Origin: Devosia sp. | GTDB taxonomy: Bacteria > Pseudomonadota > Alphaproteobacteria > Rhizobiales > Devosiaceae | Reading direction: 5' to 3' | NCBI GenBank assembly: GCA_028290245.1 | Contig: JAQGKG010000464.1 | Location: 1 to 12,437, forward strand | DNA length: 12,437 nucleotides | Shown here: positions 6,596 to 12,437 of the stretch, piece after piece | How positions within the stretch are numbered: position 1 is the first letter of the stretch | Layout of the letters: each line of letters opens with the position of its first letter | Translations under genes and position numbers: made by a program | Notes under the pieces: generated by a model | Databases searched by the model: none | Told to the model about the DNA's origin: nothing | Seen by the model: only the letters and a program-made list of their open reading frames with translations

Positions 6596-6823
6596 TTAGG
6601 CGACGAACAGCAGGATCAGAGCAACCAGGAACGAGAAAATGCCCAGAGCTTCGGTCACGGCGAAGCCGAAGATCAGGTTCGAAAACTGGCTCGGAGCAGC
6701 CGACGGATTGCGCAGTGCGCCCGTCAGGAAGCTACCGAAGATGTTGGCCACGCCAATAGCGGCGCCAGCCATACCGAAACAAGCAATACCGGCACCGATG
6801 AACTTTGCGGCTTCAGCTTCCAT
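6596..6823 (-). CDS. atpE: F0F1 ATP synthase subunit c (proteolipid ring)
   Basis: This is the proton-carrying ring subunit, 75 residues, made of two membrane hairpin helices. The polar loop carries the conserved RNP (38-40), and Glu58 in GFAVTEALGIFSF is the ion-binding carboxylate of helix 2. Helix 1 has the expected small-residue pattern (GAGIACFGMAGAAIG, about 10-24). The start ATG at 6823 is preceded by AAGGACTAAAAA, a strong Shine-Dalgarno sequence in an A-rich context, the best in this operon. That fits the need for many c copies per enzyme. The gene is flanked by a modest hairpin upstream (6861-6876) and strong hairpins downstream (6524-6572). Confidence 0.98.
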   Translation of the reverse strand: MEAEAAKFIGAGIACFGMAGAAIGVANIFGSFLTGALRNPSAAPSQFSNLIFGFAVTEALGIFSFLVALILLFVA

Positions 6824-6888
6824 TTTTTAGTCCTTTCAAGCGACTTTAAGCGGGGGTTCTGGCGGAACAGCCCGCCGTGACTTCGAGA

Positions 6889-7665
6889 TTAGTGAGACGG
6901 GTGGATCGCGTCGTTGAGATACATGCAGGTCAGGACAGCGAAGACGTAGGCCTGAACCGCACCGACGAGAAATTCGAGGCCAGTCAGTGCAATGGCCATG
7001 ATCAGCGGCAGCGCCGAACCAAGAATGCCGAGGAAACCCAGCGAGCTCATGGTGACGATGAAGCCGGTGAAGACTTTAAGCGTGATGTGACCGGCAAGCA
7101 CGTTGCCGAACAGACGCACGGAAAGCGAGATCGGGCGGCTCATGAACGAGATGAACTCGATTGGCACCACGATGGGAAGAATGTAGCCGGGGATGCCGGA
7201 GGGCACGAACAGCTTGAGGAACTTCGGGCCGTTCTTGTAGAAGCCGTAGATAATCACGGTCAGGAACACGAGCATCGACAGCGCGAAGGTGACGATGATG
7301 TGGCTGGTGACGGTGAAGAAGTAAGGCACCATGCCGAGCATGTTGGCCGTCAGGATGAAGGCGAACAGGCAAAACACCAGCGGAAAGAACTTCATGCCCT
7401 GGGTGCCGGCCGCGCTTCGGACCATATTGGCCACGAATCCATAAAGTAGTTCGCTGACCAACTGCGCCCGGCCCGGAACGACGCGCTGCGCGCCGGTCGA
7501 CAGGATCAGGTAAAGCGAAATGATCGCCACTGTCGCCACCATGAACAGCGACGAATTGGTGAAAGCGAAATGCAGGCCAGATCCCTCGGTGCCATCACCA
7601 CCAACGGTGAATAGCGGGAACATGTCCTCGATGACAAACTGGTGGATCGGATCAGTACCGGCCAA
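6889..7665 (-). CDS. atpB: F0F1 ATP synthase subunit a
   Basis: This is the membrane stator subunit that holds the proton half-channels against the c ring, 258 residues with five to six hydrophobic segments. The essential arginine is Arg184 in SRPISLSVRLFGNVLAGH, and a second conserved block is LTGLEFLVGAVQAYVFAVL near the C-terminus. The N-terminus DPIHQFVIEDMFPL is characteristic of alphaproteobacterial a subunits. The start is TTG at 7665-7663, with GAGGG about nine bases upstream. The first in-frame ATG would be residue 15 and would remove the conserved DPIHQF block, so TTG is preferred. The gene lies 21 bases after atpI and 65 bases before atpE. Confidence 0.96.
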   Translation of the reverse strand: MAGTDPIHQFVIEDMFPLFTVGGDGTEGSGLHFAFTNSSLFMVATVAIISLYLILSTGAQRVVPGRAQLVSELLYGFVANMVRSAAGTQGMKFFPLVFCLFAFILTANMLGMVPYFFTVTSHIIVTFALSMLVFLTVIIYGFYKNGPKFLKLFVPSGIPGYILPIVVPIEFISFMSRPISLSVRLFGNVLAGHITLKVFTGFIVTMSSLGFLGILGSALPLIMAIALTGLEFLVGAVQAYVFAVLTCMYLNDAIHPSH

Positions 7666-7686
7666 GATAGAGCCCTCTAAGCGTCA

Positions 7687-8076
7687 TCATTTGTCCGCCT
7701 CGTCTTCCATGTCTGGACCCATATCGGATCCTGGCGGAGGAGGCGAGGCTGCATTCATTTGCGCCACCACACGGGTGACATTGAGTATTCCAGCGGCAAA
7801 GCCCACCATTAGCATGATGAGCAGTCCCCAGGGGCTGGTCCCCAGGCCAAGATCGATGAGGTAGCCGATAACGGCACCCACAAGGATTGCGGCGATGAAT
7901 TCGGTGCCGATGCGCATGCCGCGCGCCATACCGCTCATCTCCGGGGAAGCTTCGCCCGAGGCTTTGTGATCCTCGATATCGCGTTCCCGCTTGGCCGAAG
8001 CGATACGCGATGCAAGATCGCGAGTCACCCCTTTGGTGCTGTCGGGCCGACCATCGGTATCTTGCGGTTTCGACAT
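7687..8076 (-). CDS. atpI: AtpI-family ATP synthase assembly protein
   Basis: This is the small membrane protein that opens F0 operons, 129 residues. It has a charged N-terminal region (about 1-50, including RDLASRIASAKRERDIED), two membrane segments (about 58-78 and 82-102) with the family pattern TEFIAAILVGAVIGYLIDLG and TSPWGLLIMLMVGFAAGILN, then a Pro- and Asp/Glu-rich tail. The family is linked to c-ring assembly and to Mg2+ or Ca2+ handling, but its role is not settled and ATP synthase usually works without it. The ATG at 8076 has GGGGAGC about eight bases upstream. It is the first gene after the operon promoter, with a leader of roughly 55 bases that contains a short inverted repeat (8103-8118). 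Confidence 0.92.
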   Translation of the reverse strand: MSKPQDTDGRPDSTKGVTRDLASRIASAKRERDIEDHKASGEASPEMSGMARGMRIGTEFIAAILVGAVIGYLIDLGLGTSPWGLLIMLMVGFAAGILNVTRVVAQMNAASPPPPGSDMGPDMEDEADK

Positions 8077-8138
8077 CCGCTCGCTCCCCTCGGCCGGCTT
8101 TACCCGGAAGTTTCCGGGACACCTTTTAAGTCGCGCGC

Positions 8139-8167
8139 AACATAGTGGTGGGGTCCGAGAGTGTCAA
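8139..8167 (-). promoter_or_regulatory. Sigma-70-type promoter of the atp F0 operon
   Basis: On the minus strand TTGACA (8167-8162), a 17-base spacer and TATGTT (8144-8139) give a near-consensus housekeeping promoter. Transcription is predicted to start near 8132, about 55 bases upstream of atpI. Just upstream, at 8170-8190, GGTT occurs three times at 7-8 base spacing on the minus strand. Confidence 0.8.
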
Positions 8168-8200
8168 GACAACCTTAAACCACGTAACCCGTTGTTTTAA

Positions 8201-8238
8201 AATGTGAAAACAGCTTGTCGCAGGGGTGCGGCATGCTG
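8201..8238 (-). terminator. Probable terminator of smc
   Basis: On the minus strand CAGCATGCCGCA (8238-8227) and TGCGACAAGCTG (8222-8211) form a 12-base stem with two mismatches and a CCCC loop, followed by TTTTCACATTTT. It lies about 65 bases after the smc stop and just before the atp promoter, where a terminator is expected. Confidence 0.6.
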
Positions 8239-8303
8239 TCCACCAGCGATGATGGCGAAGTCTGGGCAAAGGCGGGGAGATTCTGGCAATTTCGGCCGTG
8301 CCG

Positions 8304-11300
8304 TCAGACCGCTTCGAGGAAGCTGGCGGCGGTTGTCAGGTCCACCGAGACCAACTGGCTGACCCCTCGTTCGGCCATGGTGACGCCGAACAAGCGATCG
8401 ACGCGGCTCATGGTGATCGGATTGTGGGTGATGACCATAAAACGCGTGTTGGTGCGCTGGCGCATGCTGTCGAGCAGGTTGCAGAAACGTTCGACATTGG
8501 CGTCGTCGAGCGGCGCGTCTACCTCGTCGAGCACGCAGATCGGCGCCGGATTGGTCAGGAACACTGCAAAGATCAGGCTCATGGCGGTGAGCGCCTGTTC
8601 GCCGCCCGAGAGCAGCGTCATGGTCTGCGGCTTTTTGCCGGGCGGACGGGCGATGATTTCGAGCCCGGCTTCCAGCGGATCGTCGCTTTCGACGAAGCTG
8701 AGCTCTGCCGTGCCGCCGCCGAACAGCGTGGTGAACAGCTCCTGGAAATGCGCGTTCACCTTGACGAACGCCTCGTTGAGCCGGGCGCGGCCCTCGCGGT
8801 TCAGCGACGAAATGCCGGTGCGCAGCTTGGCGATGGCCTCGACCAGATCGTTCTTGTCATTGACCATCAGGTCGAGCTTTTCCTGAACCTCGATGGCTTC
8901 CTTTTCGGCCGACAGGTTGACGCCGCCCAGCCGCTCGCGCTCGGCCTTGAGGCGATCGACCTTTTGTTCGGTGACGGCTTCGGCGGGCAGGGCGTCTTCG
9001 GGGCGGATGCCCGAAGCTTCCAGCGTCTTGCTGGCTGGAATATCCAGAGTTTCCTCGATCTGGCGCTCGATCTGCTGGCGCTGGGCGATGAAACCCTTGG
9101 CGCGTTCCTCGATCCGGGTGAGCTCGATCCGGGCATTGGCTAGGGCATCGCTGGCGGTTTTGAGCGCACGATCGGCGTCGCGCCAACTGGTCTGGGCGAC
9201 GCTAAGGCTGTCGCTCGACGCCTTGTGTTCCATCTTGGCGGTTTCGATCTGGTCGTCGAGCTGGGAGCGGCGGGCGGCAAAGCCGTCGGGTGCCTGGTTT
9301 ACGCTGGCCAGTTGTGCCGTGACTTCGGCGCTGCGCAGGTCGAGCGTCGCAAGCTGGGCCAGTGCCCCATCGCAGCGGCGCTGCCAGCTTTGGCTGTCGC
9401 GGGACAGTTGGGCCAGCCGGCTGTCGCGCATTCGGGCTGAAGTTTCAAAATTGCCGAGCTTGAGCCGGGCCTGATCGGCGCGGTCGCGGGCGGTAGTGAG
9501 GACCAACTGCTTGGACTCAGCGACGAGGGCCGCGTCGTCCTCGGTACCAGCTTCGGCCAAGGCGCGCTCGGCCTCGGTACGCGCCGCATCGGCTTCGGCA
9601 AGGCTGGTTGCCAGCCGCGCGCGGGCTTCTTCGAGGGCTGATTGCCGTGTGGTCAAATCGCCTATGGCACGCTGGGCCGAATCGACTTCGGAATGGGCGG
9701 CGCCGATGGAATGCTGTGCGGCGCGCCAGGCATCTCGGGCGCTGCGTTCGCTCTGGCGTGCGGCATCGAGCGCTGCTGAAAGTGCCTCGACATCGCGCTT
9801 CCAGTCATTGCGCTCACCCTTGCTGCGGGCGATTTCCTCGTCGAGTTCGGCAAGCCGATTGCGCTGGGCGAGGCGTTGCGCGGCGGCGCTTGGCGCATCG
9901 GCGGCTGCGATAAATCCATCCCAACGCCACAGCGCACCATCCAGCGTGACCAGCCGCTGGCCTGGTTTGAGCGCGTGCATCAGGCCGGGACCATCTGCTG
10001 CGTGGATCAAGCCGATCTGGTCGAGCCGGCGCTTTAATAGTGGACTGCCGGTGACATAACGCGACAGCGGTTCGGCGGCCTGGGGCAGGGCGGCATCATC
10101 GGTGTGATCGACTGGCACCGACCAATGCACAGGCGCGCCGGCGTCAGAACTGGCTTCCAGATCGTCGCCCAGCGCCGCGCCGAGCGCGGTTTCATAACCC
10201 GGTGCAACCTTGAGCTGATCGACGATGGCGGGCCACAGGCTGGCGCCGACATTGAGCATTTTGCCCAGCGTCGAGGCCTCGGCTTCAAGGCGATTTAGTG
10301 CAGCTTCGATTTCGGCGAGGCGCGGTCGGGTGGCATCGAGCTTGTCCTGCGCTGCGAGCGCGGTCTCTTCGGCAAACAGGGCAGTGCTTTCCGCCTCGGC
10401 AGTCATCACCTGTGCCGTCTCAAGGGCCGCGCGACGCAGGCTGAGCGTTTCGTCGGCATCGAGGCGATCGGTAACCGTCCGGGCCTCCTGCTCGACTTCG
10501 GCAATCTGCTGCGTCAGCCGGTGAATGCGGGCCTCGGCATTCTCTGCCGAGCGCATCGCCTGCATGCGGCGCGCGCGGACTTGCGCCAGCGTATCGGCAG
10601 CGGCTCGAGCCTCTGCTTCGGCTACATCGACGGCTGCACGCGCTGTGTCGGCTTCGCTGCGAGCGCGGTCGAATTCGCCCTGCGCCGCCTCGCCTTCGTC
10701 GGCCAGGCGTTCCTGTTCCTCGACATAGGCTTCCAGCGTCGTCTCGGCTTCGGCCACCAGTTCGCGCTCACGCTCGCCATCGGCGAGGAGCTGGCGAATA
10801 CGGTCTTCCAGCTCGGCCCGGCGCTGACCGGCGCGACGGGATTCCTCCGCCAGTTGCTCGGAGAGAATAGTGTAGCGCTGCAGCACCGCGCCGGTTACCG
10901 CCTCGCGGTCGCGCAACGGTTGTAGTGCGGCGTCGGCGGCTTCGAGCTTTTTCTGCGCCTCAAATTCCAGATGAGTCGCATCGGCCAGCGCTCGGACCAA
11001 AACGCCTTGTTGCGCCTCGGTCTCCTTCTCAGCAAAGCGGGCGGCGACCCAGCGGATATGATAAAGCGTTGCTTCGGCGCGGCGGATGTCACCGGACAGC
11101 GAGCGATAGCGGGTGGCGAGGCGCGCCTGACGCTTCAGGGTTTCGAGCTGGGTATCGACCTGCGCGATAATGTCATCGACGCGTTCGAGATTGCTCTCTG
11201 CAGCACGCAACCGCAGTTCGGCCTCATGGCGGCGCGAGTGCAGTCCCGAAATGCCCGCGGCTTCTTCGAGCAGGGCGCGGCGGGCGGTTGGCTTGGCAGA

Positions 11301-11759
11301 GATCAAATCGCCGATCTGACCTTGGCGCACCATGGCGGGCGAATGGGCGCCGGTAGAGGCATCGGCAAACAGCAATTGCACGTCGCGGGCGCGCACTTCC
11401 TTGCCGTTAACGCGATAGACAGAGCCGGATTCGCGCTCGATGCGGCGGGTGACTTCGAGCACATCGGCATTGTTCAGCGCGGCAGGCGCGGTGCGGTCTG
11501 AATTGTCGAGGACGAGGGTGACTTCGGCCGAATTGCGTGCGGGACGGGTGCCCGAGCCGGAAAAGATCACGTCATCCATGCCCGAGGCGCGCATGGCCTT
11601 ATATGAGCTTTCGCCCATTACCCAGCGCATCGCTTCGACGAGATTGGACTTGCCGCAGCCATTGGGCCCGACGATGCCGGTCAGGCCGGGCTCCATGACC
11701 AGGGTCATTTCGTCGGAGAACGACTTAAAGCCGTGCAGCTTGAGGCGGAAGAATTTCAT
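8304..11759 (-). CDS. smc: Chromosome segregation protein SMC
   Basis: This is the 1151-residue condensin ATPase that, with ScpA and ScpB, organises and helps segregate the chromosome. The layout is complete: N-terminal head with MKFFRLKLHGFKSF and the Walker A GPNGCGKSN (31-39), a long coiled coil (about 170-500), a hinge (about 500-640, from LNVGASLWPAIVDQLKVAPG onwards), a returning coiled coil rich in Ala, Arg and Glu (about 640-980), and the C-terminal head with signature LLSGGEQALTAM (SGGEQ from about 1051), Walker B ICVLDEVDAP (catalytic Glu about 1079) and VITHNPITMSRVDRLFGVTM. The ATG at 11759 gives the standard family N-terminus. No Shine-Dalgarno sequence is seen; a perfect hairpin abuts the start. 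The gene follows the dsbA-like gene by 36 bases and is probably co-transcribed with it. Confidence 0.98.
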   Translation of the reverse strand: MKFFRLKLHGFKSFSDEMTLVMEPGLTGIVGPNGCGKSNLVEAMRWVMGESSYKAMRASGMDDVIFSGSGTRPARNSAEVTLVLDNSDRTAPAALNNADVLEVTRRIERESGSVYRVNGKEVRARDVQLLFADASTGAHSPAMVRQGQIGDLISAKPTARRALLEEAAGISGLHSRRHEAELRLRAAESNLERVDDIIAQVDTQLETLKRQARLATRYRSLSGDIRRAEATLYHIRWVAARFAEKETEAQQGVLVRALADATHLEFEAQKKLEAADAALQPLRDREAVTGAVLQRYTILSEQLAEESRRAGQRRAELEDRIRQLLADGERERELVAEAETTLEAYVEEQERLADEGEAAQGEFDRARSEADTARAAVDVAEAEARAAADTLAQVRARRMQAMRSAENAEARIHRLTQQIAEVEQEARTVTDRLDADETLSLRRAALETAQVMTAEAESTALFAEETALAAQDKLDATRPRLAEIEAALNRLEAEASTLGKMLNVGASLWPAIVDQLKVAPGYETALGAALGDDLEASSDAGAPVHWSVPVDHTDDAALPQAAEPLSRYVTGSPLLKRRLDQIGLIHAADGPGLMHALKPGQRLVTLDGALWRWDGFIAAADAPSAAAQRLAQRNRLAELDEEIARSKGERNDWKRDVEALSAALDAARQSERSARDAWRAAQHSIGAAHSEVDSAQRAIGDLTTRQSALEEARARLATSLAEADAARTEAERALAEAGTEDDAALVAESKQLVLTTARDRADQARLKLGNFETSARMRDSRLAQLSRDSQSWQRRCDGALAQLATLDLRSAEVTAQLASVNQAPDGFAARRSQLDDQIETAKMEHKASSDSLSVAQTSWRDADRALKTASDALANARIELTRIEERAKGFIAQRQQIERQIEETLDIPASKTLEASGIRPEDALPAEAVTEQKVDRLKAERERLGGVNLSAEKEAIEVQEKLDLMVNDKNDLVEAIAKLRTGISSLNREGRARLNEAFVKVNAHFQELFTTLFGGGTAELSFVESDDPLEAGLEIIARPPGKKPQTMTLLSGGEQALTAMSLIFAVFLTNPAPICVLDEVDAPLDDANVERFCNLLDSMRQRTNTRFMVITHNPITMSRVDRLFGVTMAERGVSQLVSVDLTTAASFLEAV

Positions 11760-11785
11760 GGCAGCGCCACGGAGATGGCGCTGCC
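11760..11785 (-). promoter_or_regulatory. Perfect hairpin abutting the smc start codon
   Basis: GGCAGCGCCA (11785-11776 on the minus strand) pairs with TGGCGCTGCC (11769-11760) around the loop TCTCCG, and the next base is the A of the smc ATG. No T run follows, so it is not a typical terminator. It occupies the place where a ribosome binding site should be, which suggests translational control or coupling to the upstream gene. Confidence 0.65.
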
Positions 11786-11795
11786 GAGGGTATCT

Positions 11796-12437
11796 TTACG
11801 GAGCTGCAGGCGCAGCCGGAGCCATGGTGCCGCCCGCAGCCGGATCGGCTGGAGCCATTGCGCCGCCAGCGGGCGGAGCGACTTCGGTTGCTGGAGCCGG
11901 CGTGGTGACAGCGGGTGTTTCTGCGGGAGTGACGGCAGCAGGCGCGACAGCCGCTGGAGTTGCCGGAGTGCTGGCCACGAAATCGGCAGGCACAAGCGGA
12001 TCGATTTCAGCAGCGAGCTGTTCGAGCGTCTTGTCACCGCTGAGGGTCTTGCCATTGACATAGAATGTCGGAGTGCCTGCCAGACCAAATTCGCCGAGCG
12101 CTTGTTCGCGCACGGCTTCCATCCCGGTGAACAGGGCCTGATTCGTCAATGCGGCGTCGAAAGTTTCCTGGGTAAAGCCCAATTGCTTGGCAATTTCGAG
12201 GATCGCGTCACGCGGGGTCTGCGAAGCAGCCCAGGTGTTCTGCGTCTTGAAATAGGTCGCGACGACGTTGTGATAATTGGTTGGGCCGGAGGCTTCGGCC
12301 AGCATGAACACGGCCGCATCGAGTACATTGCGCACGAATGGGCGGGTGATCAGCTTGACCTTGCCACTGTTGACATAGGCTTCGATGAAGCCCGGCAGCA
12401 CGTTGTTGGAGAAGTCAGCGCAGTGCGGGCAGGTCGG
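11796..12437 (-). CDS. DsbA-family thiol:disulfide oxidoreductase, partial (N-terminus outside window)
   Basis: The frame is open to the right edge and gives 213 residues. It begins PTCPHCADFSNNVLPGFIEA, so the CPHC redox motif of DsbA is just inside the window. The cis-proline loop is GLAGTPTFYVNGK, and the insert between them is helical, as in the DsbA/BdbD thioredoxin fold. Such proteins oxidise or isomerise cysteines in the periplasm; a signal peptide would lie upstream, out of view. The last 60 or so residues (DNA 11799-11978) form an Ala/Pro/Thr-rich tail with a near repeat (GGAMAPADPAA, GGTMAPAAPAA), which is not part of the fold. No GTG or ATG inside the visible part is a plausible start, because the active site lies before them. 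It precedes smc, as in related genomes. Confidence 0.9.
   Translation of the reverse strand, partial: PTCPHCADFSNNVLPGFIEAYVNSGKVKLITRPFVRNVLDAAVFMLAEASGPTNYHNVVATYFKTQNTWAASQTPRDAILEIAKQLGFTQETFDAALTNQALFTGMEAVREQALGEFGLAGTPTFYVNGKTLSGDKTLEQLAAEIDPLVPADFVASTPATPAAVAPAAVTPAETPAVTTPAPATEVAPPAGGAMAPADPAAGGTMAPAAPAAP

Noticed and set aside
7652..8122. Minus-strand frame overlapping atpI in another register
   Set aside because: atpI is supported by its membrane segments, ribosome binding site and operon position. The alternative is Arg/Gly-rich with no membrane pattern.
8125..8200. TTAA half-sites near the atp promoter as a possible CtrA site
   Set aside because: The TTAA elements are not spaced by seven bases as a CtrA box requires; the two upstream ones are 18 bases apart.
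8298..9143. Long plus-strand frames antisense to smc, here and elsewhere up to about 11500
   Set aside because: In high-GC DNA the strand opposite a real gene often stays open. The smc frame carries all conserved motifs, and these frames carry none.

Overview
The window is high-GC DNA of an alphaproteobacterium, most likely of the order Hyphomicrobiales and plausibly Devosia-like (an inference from gene content and style, not a database match). The supporting signs are the five-gene F0 cluster atpI-atpB-atpE-atpF'-atpF with a separate b' subunit, a two-chain glycine decarboxylase (GcvPA/GcvPB), a dsbA-smc pair, and CCCTCCCCTTGAGGGG-type palindromic repeats between genes. Nearly everything is on the minus strand; the exception is the tail of one plus-strand gene at the left edge.

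Layout from right to left, in the direction of transcription. (1) 12437-11796 is a DsbA-family thiol oxidoreductase, cut by the window edge just before its CPHC active site and carrying an Ala/Pro-rich C-terminal tail. It is followed 36 bases later by smc (11759-8304), the chromosome condensation ATPase. A perfect 10-bp hairpin abuts the smc start codon, and a probable terminator follows smc. (2) A textbook promoter (TTGACA, 17 bases, TATGTT at 8167-8139) drives the F0 operon: atpI, atpB (TTG start), atpE, atpF' and atpF (8076-5350). Strong hairpins sit between atpE and atpF', and the operon ends in an intrinsic terminator at about 5328-5290. (3) A tandem glycine riboswitch (about 5246-5062) heads the glycine cleavage operon gcvT-gcvH-gcvPA-gcvPB (4999-421). 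A pair of mutually exclusive stems between the aptamers and gcvT is a candidate expression platform. (4) At the far left, an unrecognised plus-strand gene ends at 101 and is followed by a strong, probably bidirectional terminator that lies between it and the gcv operon.

The genes form three functional blocks: chromosome organisation (smc), the membrane sector of ATP synthase (the F1 genes are not in the window), and glycine catabolism to CO2, NH3 and methylene-tetrahydrofolate under glycine control. I see no new enzyme system, phage, CRISPR array or transposase. The unusual content is at DNA and RNA level: two inverted pairs of REP-like palindromes (one inside the gcv operon, in front of gcvPA), a decayed in-frame duplicate of the gcvPB 3' end exactly 120 bases beyond the gene, and hairpins placed at atpE and at the smc start codon.
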